A stretch of DNA of 64,000 nt, taken from Zygnema cylindricum. Lineage: Eukaryota > Streptophyta > Zygnematophyceae > Zygnematales > Zygnemataceae. Shown here piece after piece: positions 24,401 through 36,942 of this stretch. The stretch spans positions 1-64,000 of the forward strand of contig JBBHKE010002830.1 in assembly GCA_037447655.1 (NCBI GenBank), written 5' to 3'. Under the pieces are notes generated by a model that was not told the origin of the DNA, made no database searches, and saw nothing but the letters and a program-made list of their open reading frames with translations. The translations under genes were made by a program, and so were the position numbers. Position 1 is the stretch's first letter; every line of letters begins with the position of its first letter.

Positions 24401-25002
24401 AACCATGGCGGAAAGTTTTAGAATTTGTGACGTCGACGCTGTCATAATTTAAGGTTGACGTCCAAATGTCACAAACTCTAAACATCTACAATGTCACGTG
24501 TAGCTAGACGTCTACAACCGTCGCTATTTTGTAAACGTCATCAATTGTTGCGAGTTTTGTTGTCCTCTACAACCGTCACAAATTACACCCACGTCTACAT
24601 CCGTCAAAATCTAAAGTAACGATTTCATTTATTTATATACGAATGCTCTAAAAGTAGTACGGAGAATCTTAGCTAAAAACAAAGTTAGAAGACTATAGTT
24701 TCGGTTATATGCGAAAGTACCCTTAATACTGTGTCAGATTTGCAACGTTAATCATGATGTCACGTACTTCCACGATACCAAGAGTAAAAACTACAATAAT
24801 GTTAGATAGTATTGTCTGTATAAAACCTTCATTTTTTTCGGTTTTTCGCTTACCTGACTGTTACCGATTTTTTATTTTTTTGCGAATCACCCCTTTGAAT
24901 CTGCCCGGCCCCCAAAATTTGGCAAATGAATTTGTTCCAGATCTGGCGCGAGCTGTCAAGTAGTAGTCGGTTACGGTTTTGGTTGACCATTTGTGACCCC
25001 TG
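21444..25002 (-). mobile_element. hAT transposon (complete ends, dead transposase)
   Basis: Ends are CAGAGGTCGCAAAAGTC at 21444 and, reverse-complemented, CAGGGGTCACAAATGGTC at 25002. The 8-bp TSD AGGCTAGC is perfect at 21436-21443 and 25003-25010. Subterminal ACCCG motifs (around 21600-21650) are typical of Ac-like hATs. The length is 3559 bp. It sits about 170 bp upstream of the NOC4 initiation codon, in the expected promoter or 5' UTR. Confidence 0.93.
22450..23370 (-). pseudogene. hAT (Ac-like) transposase relic
   Basis: Three consecutive minus-strand stretches match the order of hAT transposase blocks. They are FVAFTTDIWTETIKITSFMS with TAHFID (23140-23300), VVVIDNGSNM then WIPCADHK (22900-23010), and CKSLVTFFK followed by DSLLRMLKSIYGAFNEI (22680-22840). 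These correspond to the catalytic-core Asp region and the CxxH-type motif. Several stops and frame breaks are present, and I did not find the N-terminal BED finger or the dimerisation domain. It cannot encode a working enzyme. Confidence 0.85.
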
Positions 25003-25010
25003 AGGCTAGC

Positions 25011-27030
25011 GTTATTTCAAAATATATTGATTAAAATATATCATGATGTTAACCGATATATTTCATTAATATCGCGATATTAAGCTCCTCGAAGCGATAT
25101 ATCGATTATTGGCAATAAACAAAAGCGATATACCCCAAATTAGGAACATATCGAATATTTGCAAGAGGCATTCGATACACAACACTAATTTTCTGACAAC
25201 TATTGTTCATAGACACACAAAGGCGACATGAAATGTGGCACGTATCGGATATTTCACACCTTTGTAACAAATTTGGAGCGGATGATATAGAAGTGAGGTC
25301 TATGAGGTTTGGAATTATAAACTGCGAAAAAGTAAACGGATCTGGGAGTTGCAGTAAAGGGTGTAGGATACGAAACAACACCGATTGAAAGACGTGAAAT
25401 ACTAAGCTCAACATCCTCTGGAGCTCGTAAGCTGAGCATCTTTTGGTGCTGGAACACGTTGACTTGTGCGGACACGTGAAACTCGACAGTTTGAGGGGAA
25501 GTCAATACTCTTTAATGATAGTTGATGGTTACTGAAGAAAATCTTGGTACCAAGTATTGCATAAAAAATCCGTCGAGTTTGTAAAACATGATGACGAAGT
25601 CTGCAATCTATGACAAACACATGTTTGTCACAGGTGGACCCTAGTTTGGTTTGTTCTTGCGGGTGACAAGATTCCCACAATAAGAGTAGGAATTTTAAAT
25701 ACATTGTGGGAATCGGCGGATTGACAAATGTCGCGTTTATATGCTATTTTGTATTTTATCTATTTTAGTATGCATCTAGGTTATTTTGTGTATGGTATTA
25801 GGCAATGTCTCCCTACTCAAGTGCACCATGATGGTTCATTGGAATTTTTCTTAATGTTGATGTGTTTGTCTTATTCTTTTGTGTTTGTGTCTAGATGCTA
25901 GCGTGTTTTCACATAGTCGACGTTTGAACATGTGAGAAGAGGTTTGTGCAATCTTCGCCCGTCTTTATGACTTGGAATCAAATTTAAGAGCCGTTTTTCA
26001 TGTCGACCCACTCACTTTCGTGCTTCGACGCCTTTACTTGACACTTTTTTTGTACGATTGTATAAAATAACGGGCAATTTTAGTGCAAATCGATACATCA
26101 CACCACTAATTAAAAGTTGTACAAATTAGTGTAAATGACATTAATGAAATAGTACCTTTATTAACAAAAAGGAAAAAATAGCAATATTAATTATATTTTA
26201 GGTTCGAGGGTCCAAATACGGGGAGCCAAATTAGTATTATTAACACTCATTGCGATTCACGTTGTACTTTCCGTTTCCCTTGTCATAAAGCATTCTTTGG
26301 TTCTCATTATCGAAACGTTGTTTTAGTGTTCAAGTCGGAAGGTGACATAGTTTTGGAGGCGTCGCACGGTCACGCATGTCGTGCCATCTTTGCTTTGTTT
26401 AAGTAGTGAGGACATGGCAGAAGTTAGTAACTCTATTCGATGAAATTTTGTAGGAAATAGGAGTGTAAATAAGAGAGGAGAGATGACAATGTAATTTCGG
26501 GTTTCCCAAATATGATTTCTTTTCCCGAACTGTGCGCTAGTGTTAGTTCAACGTGATTCAGTGCTACATCATTTGAGTGTTTCCAATGTATGGCTATTTT
26601 GTGGTGAACATTGAGTTGAAATCGACCCTACACATATCCGAAAAGGCTTCCAAATATTTTAGAATTTCCCTTATTGGACAAGCCGACCACTTCACTCTTT
26701 TAGCTAAACAAATCCTTTTGAAGGGACTCCTTGTATTGTGTCCCTCCAAAGCTAGATCCTTTATCACTAGGTTTTGTGCATGGTTCTTTGAGAGAACGTG
26801 AATTATCCGATTGATCCGGTAGAGGACGAACCGACCAAGAAAATTTCTTTCGTCTAACGCCCATGGCGGCCACAGTAGCTACACTTCCGACTTGATGGAG
26901 CACACCTGCACTAATGTAAAGTATAATGATCGATTTCAAAACAGTATAGCAAAGTAATCACCCAAGCCAGTGAAAGCATAAATGATATCACTTTTAAATA
27001 ACTTTTATAATAAGCTTTTTTTATGATAAG
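25011..27030. other. Gene-poor spacer with dispersed repeat fragments
   Basis: Contains GATATATCG-type palindromes (about 25050-25130) and the inverted copy of the 14770/15430 repeat (about 25890-26290). Several short ORFs (e.g. 25203-25388, 26577-26801) show no family I recognise. Confidence 0.5.
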
Positions 27031-27039
27031 CTTGGAATG

Positions 27040-27720
27040 GCGTATATTGAAAAGAAAAAGGCGTCAAAAATTTGGAATTTAGTGAAAGATATGCTCACCA
27101 AAACTAACGTTCGTCACCAAATGATCACAATAACAAAAAAATTGGACTACAAATATTTAGGTGGTACTATGGCTGAATACTATTATGGATAGAGGTCTCT
27201 TTTGGTTGAGAATGCTTTTTCACGAGGTACATTTCTAAACGACCACCAGGCTTTGCTATTAATGAGAGGGCTACGAAACGAATATAAAGGAGCCTCTCAA
27301 ATATTAAAACAACTAGCACAAGATGATTGGAACTTAGCCATAGTAATTAAACTCATCTTAGAGGAAGAGTCTAGTCAAGATTCTTGAAAGGCACTAGAAC
27401 AGTTGAAGTTTTAATACTCAGACTTTCAAGAAATATCACTTTTAGGTCAATCAGAATTAGTATCCTCAAAGACCTGAGATATGTTTTTCTTGTAATGAAA
27501 AAAGACATGGCAAGAGAAGTTGTCTAGAAAATAAGAAACTTGTTGCAAAAGGAATCTTTTGTCTAGGTTGATATAGACGAAAACCAAAGTTTTGACAACC
27601 TACAAAAAATTATACTTTCTCCTCAAAAACGACGGAAAAGGGAGAACAAGTTGTGAGTTTTCCGTTAACAAACAAAATGACTCTTTTTGCACTCACTAAT
27701 ATGACTATAAAAAAATAAAA
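27040..27720 (+). pseudogene. Decayed copia gag fragment
   Basis: Broken plus-strand frames carry the helical gag segment (DHQALLLMRGLRNEYKGA), typical of UBN2-type copia gag, and a CCHC zinc-knuckle relic (CFSCNEKRHGKRSC at about 27489). It differs from elements A-D, has no LTRs that I can see, and abuts the 3' end of the LINE. It is an old fragment. Confidence 0.7.
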
Positions 27721-27739
27721 CGCAAGATATATTAAAATG

Positions 27740-28248
27740 CACGATGGTAACCCATATGAGCCTGGGGGTACAAAAGGGGTGGCATGGCCGAAACTAAAAA
27801 ACTACTAGCAGGGGAATAAAATAACAGCACAAAAAAAACAAAAAGAAAAAGAAAACAACAACCAGGAAAATAAAAGCACCCAAACTCAAAATGAAAAGCA
27901 CAACGATTGACAAAGCCAGAACTACAACACCAACCCCAACCTAATTAAATAACTACGAAAAGCAACCCCGTAAGTCCCCCCATCCCGAGAAGCACGTTGA
28001 GGGAGTTCTGGAACCCGACGACGATCCATAGCCGCAACAGCTGATCGGAGGAGATTAGAAGCTTGCACTCGTTGTAAAGCCACAGAGAAGCGTTGACGAT
28101 AAAAAGAACTAAGGACCGAAGGAGGAGGGCTCCATGGTCCTCCGCGCTCAAAAGCACGTCCAGCGCAGGTACGGAGAAACTCGTCCATTGCAACACCCAG
28201 ACAACCAAAGATCTCGTCCGCCATCGGAATAAAGTCATCCATAGGGTG
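27740..28248 (-). pseudogene. LINE segment 3 (C-terminal end and 3' UTR)
   Basis: Encodes the C-terminal block (MDDFIPMADEIFGCLG... FLRTCAGRAFE) that should follow the reverse transcriptase. Its 3' end, read on the minus strand, runs into a T-rich tail at about 27740, beside the decayed gag fragment. It was separated from segment 2 by 11.5 kb of copia C plus B. Confidence 0.75.
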
Positions 28249-29046
28249 TGTTGAAAAGAAGTAATTATTATTCAATTCTTAATTTAGACTCTAGAGTGAA
28301 TAGAGAGAGAGAGAGTCACCATGGTTGTCGCCTTAGTCAGAAAGAAACAGGCAGATAGATTGATAGATTACCAAAAAGTTGCCTTAGACAGGATTTGAAC
28401 CTTTGTTTGCAAACTACTATGTAGACATATGCCTTAACCATTAAGGCGTTAATAAAACGACACACGTCCGTGGTTTGGTAATTAATTAAAGTGTTACGCA
28501 AAACGTCACTTTCACTTAAACATACCAAAATTGACGAAACGTCATCTATAATCAAACGACGCTCGCGGACGCGAATTTAACCGTGTAAAATACATTATCC
28601 GACGGACGTTGTTGCCCCCGCAAAACCCGAATGAACCTTCAGCGACTTTTAGACAAAGCGGCACAGTATGCCGGGTGGCGCCACGTCATTGGACACCGAA
28701 AAGGATGGGAGGAGGAACGATGGCTCTCAAGTTGACAATTGTCAACTAGAAGGCCCTGTTGTACAAAGGCCGTACAAAAAGTACAATCGGCCACTACCTT
28801 CTTGTACTATACACTCTTTTGATTGGCCTAGGGTAGAGTAGTAGGTAGTTCTGAGTAGGAGTTAAGGGACTTAGCGTGTTTGAGACTCCTCTCTCCAGAT
28901 GACCTTTTTTATTTATAGGCCATCTTTGGCCTGCGATAACTTACTGCTTAGGGGAGCAAATTGAGTGATTCTTTTTGCGTTTAACCCACGGGAGTCTTGT
29001 GCTCACAGAGGTGAGGTTGGTCAGAATATTTGTGTGGGTGGGCGAC
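28249..29046 (+). mobile_element. 5' LTR of copia element C (3' end deleted)
   Basis: Starts TGTTGAAAAGAAG and matches the 3' LTR at 38905-39765 for about 800 bp. It then breaks at GTGGGCGAC and jumps straight into mid-gag sequence. One deletion therefore removed the LTR tail and most of gag. The target duplication is GGGTG (28244-28248) against GGGTC (39766-39770). Confidence 0.88.
28381..28450 (-). other. tRNA-like block in LTR C (antisense)
   Basis: On the minus strand it reads a D-arm-like GCCTTAATGGTTAAGGC, then 36 nt, then GGTTCAAATCC, which fits the Pol III B box (GGTTCGANTCC) at 10 of 11. The T-stem pairs 4 of 5. The 3' LTR copy is at 39034-39104. Confidence 0.6.
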
Positions 29047-30746
29047 ATGAGAGGAAGTCCGAGTGTTCAAGTATTGGCTGCAGGATTTGATTGGCGGAAG
29101 CGTGATGAGGAAAAGGGAAAGGATCCCTATTGAAACTCTGGAGGAAAAAGACAAAGAGGTGGCATATTTGATCGACAACGGAGAGGAGCTCCTCGAGGTG
29201 GATTATGTCACTTCTGCAAGAAACCGGGACATTATATGACAGATTGTGTCAAGCTTGCGGATCTCCGACTGAAAGATGGACAAGGTTCCTCAAAAGATGG
29301 AGGAAAGAAAAAGGCTTTAGTGACTCAAGTTCATGACGAGGAAGAAGATTATGTAACCGAACCCGGAAGAGGAGCTTGAAGAGCTTTTTTTTAAACAAAA
29401 AACCACTGAGAAGCATGCAGACATTCTATGGAGACAAAAGTGTGCCTTCGGAGGTAAGAGGGATCCACTTGAGGATGGGCGGATCATAGACTTAAGGGCC
29501 TCAATGCATATGTGCAAGAATAAGAGGTGGTTTACTAGATTAAGAAAAATTCCAACAGTTAAGATAGAGTATAAATATGGTAGAATAAAAAGCCACAAAC
29601 CTTGTTGAATCAGTTGAATTAAAAGTTATAGTTGATAGAAAGGCTTCAATTGTAACACTCTCAGATGTAATTTACATTCCACAGCTTAGCGAGAATCTAT
29701 TCTCTATAGCTGTTCTAGATGAAAAAGAGTTCGAAACTGGAACTAAGAAAAGGAATCTTCGCAGCTAGCTTCGATAATGAGGTTTATTTCATAGCTGAAA
29801 AGGGTAGTCAAGGAATGCTCAAAATTTTACTTTGCAATGAGAAATGTGTTCTCTACTCGTGTGGAAGTGATATGATACTTTGGCACAAGAGGTAAAGGCA
29901 TGTGAATCTTGATAGATTAAAGAAAATGAAGAAAAATGGAATAGTGGATGGAATTGAGTTTGGAGATGATGAGACCTTAGATGATTGTAGTGGATGTGCC
30001 TAAGGGAAGATTCATAGACTTCCATTTCCAAAGGCATCCACATTTATAAGAGAGAAAGTATTAGATCTAGTTCACACTGATGTTTGGGGACCAGCTAGGT
30101 ATGTTTCACATGGGGGGAAAAGATGGATGATAACCATTACAGATGATTGGTCTAGATACACTAAGGTATATTTTCTTAGACAGAAGTCAGAGGTACTCAG
30201 ATATTTCAAATAATACAAAGTATGGAGTGAAAAATTACATGAAACATCAATAAAAGAGATAAGAAGTGATAATGGGAAAGAATACACCTCAAAGGAATTT
30301 GAAGAATTTCTTAAAGAAGAGGGAATCCATCATGAGAAAACAGTTTCTTATAATCAAGAAAAAAAAAGAGTAGCAAAAAGAGTAAATAAAACTTTAAGAG
30401 ATATGTCTAGAAGTATGCTAACTGATAAAAGAATAGGATTGCAGTTTTGGGCCGATTCTATAAACTATGCTAACTTTATCAAAAATAGAGTGTTAACTTC
30501 GACAAATAAGGAAGAAACCCCGTATGAAAGGTGGACGCGAAGAAAACCAGATTTGTTTAGTTTGAGAGTGTTCAGAAGTCAAGTCTAGAGTTTGGATTCC
30601 GATAAGACTAAATGGAAGTTAGAGGGAAGAGGGAAACCTGGATATCTTGTAGGATATGATGAGAGCACAAAAGGATATCGAGTATAAGATTTGAAAAAGA
30701 GAGATATCATTTTGGTAAAACATATACTGGTGATGAATGAAGTAAA
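29047..30746 (+). pseudogene. Copia element C, left internal part (gag tail, protease, integrase)
   Basis: Contains the zinc knuckle CHFCKKPGHYMTDC (about 29212), a protease relic where DSG has become D-L-R, the GAG-pre-integrase HxRHVNLDRLKK region and the DDE integrase core. Many stops and frameshifts are present. It ends at ILVMNE beside the TSD GTAAA (30742-30746), where element B inserted. Confidence 0.85.
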
Positions 30747-31636
30747 TATTGAAAAGAGGTAATTAATAGTTCACTTCCCTATTTTACTTTTGCTTTAAAG
30801 AAAGAGAGTGAGGATCAAAGGCGCGCCATGGCTGCCGCAATATTTAGAAAGTGGCAGTTTTTGAAGTAAATGGTATTTTGCTAAAATGATGCCTTAATCT
30901 AGATTTGAACCTGCGACCTCTAAATTCTCTATAGCCTAACGCCTTAACCATTAAGGCGTTACGAAACGGTAAACGTGACGGGTTTCATAAATACATAAAC
31001 ATTAACGCAACAGCTAATTAACAGCAGACTAACCAAAAAGAGGAATTCCTACATGTACGCGAATCTGAACCGTGTAAAATATGTTTTGATCGGACGGCCG
31101 GCATTATAGCCGCCACGCGAAGTGAGCTTTTGGCGGCATACGGAGATATCGTCACGCGGTGCCAAGTAGTGCCACATTATTTGATACCAGAGAAGATGAG
31201 AGGAGGAACCATGGCTTTTGATTTGACAGGTGTCACCTTGTAGACCTTGTCGTACAATGGTCGAACAATAAGTACATCGTCCATTGTACCTTCTTATACT
31301 ATATAGTGTTCCTATTGGACTACGGTTTAGTAGTAGGTAGTCGTGAGTAGGCAGACCAAGACTTAGTAAAATTTAGGTACCTCTCTCTTTAAGAGAGCTT
31401 ATAATTATAAAGGTCATCTTTTACCAGCCATAACTTACTGCTCAGGTGAGCAAATTCAATGATTCTTTTTGCGTTTGACATTAGGGGAGTCTTCTCCTCA
31501 TAGGGGTGAGAGTGGTTAGAATATTTGTGTGCCGGGGCGACGCTTATTCAACGAGAAAGTAGAAAGGGCAAATATTATCCTAGATGCTTTACATAGGCAA
31601 CTCATTTTGTGGGTCAATGGAGACCACAAAATTTCA
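30747..31636 (+). mobile_element. 5' LTR of copia element B
   Basis: 890 bp, starting TATTGAAAAGAGG (TG mutated to TA) and ending AAATTTCA. It is flanked on the left by TSD GTAAA. It has a TATA-like stretch near 31400 and GTAC motifs near 31250-31280. Confidence 0.92.
30891..30960 (-). other. tRNA-like block in LTR B (antisense)
   Basis: The minus strand gives ATGGTTAAGGCGTTAGGCT, closely like the D-arm to anticodon-stem of plant tRNA-Leu/Ser (GTGGTTAAGGCGTTGGACT), and later GGTTCAAATC. Copies lie at 36209-36280 and, diverged, at 44229-44300. Confidence 0.6.
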
Positions 31637-34600
31637 GGTTATGGGCCCACCCTTTAGGGTGCCCATATTTGATGGATCAGACTTTCTTTATTGGGAAATG
31701 ATGATGGAGGGCGAACTATTTCAGAAGCATCTGTGGCGCATAGTGTTTGGACAAATTCGATGCCCACCTCCACCTGGGTTTGGAGGGACACGTTTTTCTG
31801 GCACCTCCGCCTCTACAGCTGGTAAAACAACTGCCACCATCACCAAGGATGAAGATGAGGAAGGAGAGGAGATTGTCATGGAAGGATAAAAAGAAGGAGT
31901 TGCAACTCAAGTGACACCATTGCCGAAGGCGATACCGGCAGCAGCACCACCAAAAATGACGACAAGGGTTCAGACCGAAAGATCAGGGTATGAAAAGTGG
32001 AACTACAAAGATAAGGTTGCTAAGCTCTTAATTCTTAAAAGTGTAGCAAAGGGCATTTCAATTCCCCTTATGCATGTCAAATCTTCATCTCAGATTTGGA
32101 TATCACTATTTAACAAATATAAGAGTGGATCATTGCAGCAACAACAGTTGGCCGAAAATAAGATTGCAGCTTATACTTATAAAGGAGGAAGTATGAATAA
32201 TTATTGCAATGATTTAGGAGCATTATTTGGAGAGTTAGAGAGTGCAGGTAACTCATGGTTCGAGAGACAAAGAGTGAACACATTAATGATGAAAATACCT
32301 GAAGAGTATGAGAATATCATTAACCGATTGGAAGACATAGGAGATAGCAATTGGAATTAGGATGACACAGTGGGAATGATTTTAGTGAAAGAAAGCACCA
32401 TAGAGCTTAGGAGAGGGAGTCCAAGTGTTCAAGCATTGTCTGTAGGAGCTGATTGGCGGAAGCGTGATGAGGAGAGAGGGAAAGATCCCTATCAAAACTT
32501 TGGTGGAAGAGGACAAGGAGGTGGCAGATTTGATAGAAAGGGGAGAGGAACTTTTCGAGGAGGATTATGTCACTTCTGCAAGAAACCGGGACACTATATG
32601 GCAGAATGTATCAAACTTGCAGATCTCCAACTGAAAGATGGTCAAGGAACCTCAAGGGATGGAGGAAAGAAAAAGGCTTTCCTGACTCAAGTTCATGATG
32701 AGGAAGTCGAAGGAAAAATTGAACCAGAAAGGCGCTTGAGGAGCTTCTTGTTAATCCGAAAAACACTGAAAAGCATGTCGACATTCCACTGAGACAAAAG
32801 TGTGCTTTCGGAGCTAAGAGGGATCCACCCGAGGATGGGTGGATCATACACTCAAGGTCTTCAATGCATATGTGCAAAGATAAGCGGTGGTTCACTAAAC
32901 AGAGAAAGATCCCAACAGTTGAGATAGAGTACAGAGATGGTAGAGTAGAAACCACAAGTCTTGTTGGAACTGTAGACTTGAAGGTTTTAGTTGATGGAAA
33001 GGCCTCAATTGTAACACTCTCAGACGTTCTTTACATTCCACAGCTTAGCAACAACCCAGTCTCAACAGTTGTCCTAGATGAAAAGGAGTTTAAAATAGGA
33101 ACTAGGAAAGGAATCTTTACAGCAAGCTTTGATAATGAGGTATATTTCATAGCTGAGAAGGGCAATCAAGGAATGTTCGGAATTGTTCTTTGTAATGAAA
33201 AGAGTGTTCTCTACTCGTGTGCAACTGAGATGATGCTTTGGCATAAAAGGTTGGGGCATGTGCATCTAGATAGATTAAAGAAAATGAAAAAAAAAAAAAT
33301 AGTGGAGGGTATTACTTTTGAGGATGATGAGACCTTTCATGATTCTAGTGGATGTGCCTAAAGGAAGATTCATAGACTTCCATTTCCAAAAGCAACCACA
33401 TTTAGGAGAGAGAAAGTATTAGATCTAGTTCACACTGATGGTTGGGGACCTGCTAGGTATGCTTCACATAGGGGGAAGAGATGGATGTTAACCATCACAG
33501 ATGATTGGTCTAGATACACGAAGGTATACTTTCTCAGACATAAGTCAGAGGTATTTAGATGTTTCAAATAGTATAAAGTATGGAGTGAAAAACTACATGA
33601 AACCTCATTAAAAGAGATAAGAAGTGATAATGGGAAATAATACACCTCAAGGGAATTTTAAGAATATCTTAAAGAAGAAGGAATTCATCATGAGAAAACT
33701 GTTCCCTATAATCCGGAACAAATTGGAGTAGCAGAAAAGAGTGAATAGAACTTTAGGAGATATGTCTAGAAGTATGTTAACTGATAAGAGGATAGGGTTG
33801 CAGTTTTGGGCGGAGTCTATGAACTATGCTAATTTCATCAAAAATAGAGTCCTAACTTCAGCAAATAAAGAGGAACTCCGTATGAGAGGTGGACAGAAAG
33901 AAAGCCTGATTTGTCTAGTTTGAGAGTGTTCGGAAGTCAAGTCTACAGTTTGGATTCCGATTAGACTAAATGGAAGTTAGAGGGGAGAGGGAAGCCAGGA
34001 TATCTTGTAGGATATGATGAGAGCACAAAAGGATACCGAGTGTATGACTTGAAAAAGAGAGATATAATTTTAGTAAAACACATATTGGTGATGAATGAAG
34101 CGAAGTCCATTGATCCATTCAAATATAATAAGGAAGTCAAAATCAGATTTGAAACGGATCAGTTTTCAAACTTTGATTTTGAAAATGAAGAGAAGGAAGA
34201 GGGAGAAAAAGAAAAATCTGCAGATCTACCAAAGGAGAAGGAGGAAAGGACAACATCCGAGGCAACGCCACAATACGAAATGGAAACCGATGAAGAACTT
34301 GATGAGACACCGGAATTGGAAGATAGGGGAGCTGAAAATCTCCCTAAACGAAACCCAAGGATGCCTTCTATATCGGCGTCCGATTTTGAAGGGGGAAGAA
34401 GAAGTAGTAAACGACTTCAAGAAATACAAGTAAATAACCAACTCACAAAGATGTCTCACTCAGATGAACCTCAAACATACTTAGAGGCCAAAAACACTCC
34501 AGAAAGTAGCCGGTGGATCACACCTATAAATGAAGAAATGGCCTTTATCATAAAAGCCAATACAGGGAGTTAGTAGATTGTCCACCGGACCGAAAACCGA

Positions 34601-36065
34601 TTGGATGTAAGTGGGTTTTTAAACTTAAATTAAACCCGGATAATACCATTCAGAGGTACAAAGCTAGGTTAGTTGCAAAAGGTTATAATCAGAAAGAGGG
34701 GATAGACTACGAAGAAACCTTTGCTCCTGTAGTCAGATTTCTTTCTGTTAGAATCCTTTTTAAGTATAGCCGCAACGAAGAATATGGAAATCCACCAGAT
34801 GGATATTAAGACGACCTTTTAGCACGGAGAGTTGGAAGAAGAAATTTACATGAGGCAACCGGAAAGATTCGTGGAAAGTGGGGAAGAAAATAAAGTTTGC
34901 AAACTGATAAAATCACTCTATGGGCTTAAGCAAGCCCCGCGACAATGGAATATAAAGCTCGATGAATTTCTAACCGGTTTGGGGTATATCAGAATTAGTT
35001 CAGATCACTCTATATATTTATTTGAGGATGAGAATGCAGTGATATTTATTGCTATTTATATGGATGATTTGTTGGTCTGAAGCAAGTCCTTAGATAAAAT
35101 TAACAAACTAAAACAGGATCTTAGAAGCAGTTTTGATATGAAAGATCTTGGCGAAGCAAAATACATTTTGAGAATTCAGATGGAGAGAGATAGAGGGAAT
35201 AAAATTATAAGACTCACTCAAAAAGAAGCAATCAGTAATATGCTAGAAAAATTTCAGATGGAAAAAGCAAACGGATGTACTACTCCTATGGATTTGAAGA
35301 AAGTGTTTGAGGGAAGTGAAGAGAGGAATATTTATCATTAATGATGAGATGGATGAGATAGAAAGAAATTTTATGGAAAATATTCCTTATCGGCATATTG
35401 TTGGCAATTTAATTTATTTTATGAATTGTACCTCTCCGGATATAGCTGCAGCTGTAGGTGTCCTTAGTAGAAATCTAAATGAACCAAGAAAGAGAGATTG
35501 GGAGGCTGCCAAAAGGGTGATGAGGTATCTGGTGGGGAGAAGGGAATTATGGTTGCATTTGGGAGGGGAGCACACTGACATCACCACTTGGAGTGATGCC
35601 AGTTATGGAGATGTGTCTTTGAGACGATGTAAAACAGGATATATATGCTGCAAATTGGATCCGGTGCATGTTGTTGGAGTAGCAAACAACAGAAAGTAGT
35701 TGCTCAATCCACTATGGAGGCTTAATACATGGCTTCCTGTGCTGCCACCAAAGAATTAATGTGGGTTAAATCTCTTCTTGAAGAACTTGGGTTCATGAAG
35801 TCTGGAACTCAAAATGTTTTTTGTGATAATCAAGCTGGTATCTCTATTGCAGCTAATCCGAAACATCACTTCAAAGCCAAGCATATGGATATTAGACTAA
35901 GCTTTATCAGAGAGAAGGTAGAAATTAAATTTATTAAACTGGTTCATAAAACTGATAGAGAAATGATTGCAGACATGATGACAAAACCAGTGCCTTCCCC
36001 TAAGTTGATTTATTGCAGAGAAAACTGTGGATTAAAATTGAAAAGTGACTAAGAATTAAGAGGAG
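31617..36065 (+). pseudogene. Copia element B gag-pol
   Basis: All copia domains occur in order. Gag starts at 31617, inside the LTR (then MGPPFRVPIFDGS). The zinc knuckle CHFCKKPGHYMAEC is at about 32570. The protease relic has DSG replaced by H-S-R. Next come GAG-pre-integrase (HKRLGHVHLDRLKK), the DDE integrase, an acidic linker, RT (YGLKQAPRQWN, YMDDLLV at about 35058) and RNase H (TTWSDASYGD...). About a dozen stops or frameshifts disable it (e.g. 31887, 32358, 33359, 34571, 35078, 35697). PPT AGAATTAAGAGGAG ends at 36065. Confidence 0.9.
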
Positions 36066-36942
36066 TGTTGAAAAGAGGTAATTAATAGTTCACTTCCCTA
36101 TTTTACTTTTGCTTTAAAGAAAGAGAGTGAGGATTAAAGGCGCGCCATGGCTGCCGCATTATTTAGAAAGTGGCAGTTTGTATAGTAAAGGGTATTTTCC
36201 TAAAATGATGCCTAGATCTAGATTTGAACCTGCGACCTCTAAATTCTCTATAGCCTAATGCCTTAAACATTAAGGCGTTACGAAACGATACACGTGACGA
36301 GTTTCATAAATACATAAACATTAACGCAACAGCTTATTAACAGCAGACTAACCAAAAAGAGGAATTCCTACATGTACGCGAATCTGAACCGTGTAAAATA
36401 TGTTTTGATCGGACGGCCGGCATTTTAGCCGCCACGCGAAGTGAGATTTTGGCGGCATACGGAGATATCGTCACGCGGTGCCACATTATTTGATATCGGA
36501 AAAGATGAGAGGAGGAACCATGGCTTTTGATTTGATAAGTGTCACCTTGTAGACCTTGTCGTACAATGGTCGTACAATAATTACATTGTCCATTATACCT
36601 TCTTATACTATATAGTGTTCCTATTGGGCTAGGGTTTAGATGTAGGTAGTTGTGAGTAGGCGGACCAAGACTTAGTATAATTTAGGTACCTCTCTCTTTA
36701 AGAGAGCTTGTGATATAAAGGTCATCTTTGACCAGCCATAACTTACTGCTCAGGTGAGCAAATTGGTGATTCTTTTTGCGTTTGACTCAAGGGAGTCTTG
36801 TCCTCACAGGGGTGAGAGTGGTTAGAATATTTGTGTGCCTGGGCGGCGCTTATTCAGCGGGAAAGGAGAAAGGGCAAATATTATCCTAGATGCTTTACAT
36901 AGGCTGCTTATTTTGTGGGTCAATGGAGACCATAGAATTTCA
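36066..36942 (+). mobile_element. 3' LTR of copia element B
   Basis: 877 bp, from TGTTGAAAAGAGG to AGAATTTCA, followed by TSD GTAAA (36943-36947). By eye it differs from the 5' LTR by several percent, including a small deletion near 36480. Confidence 0.92.

Noticed and set aside
27922-28275. A stand-alone minus-strand host gene
   Set aside because: Its reading frame joins in frame to the LINE segment at 39766 once copia C is removed, so it is the LINE C-terminus.
28381-28450. A functional tRNA gene on the minus strand
   Set aside because: Box similarities are present, but the acceptor and D stems do not fold well and every copy lies inside an LTR. I treat it as a tRNA-derived LTR module.
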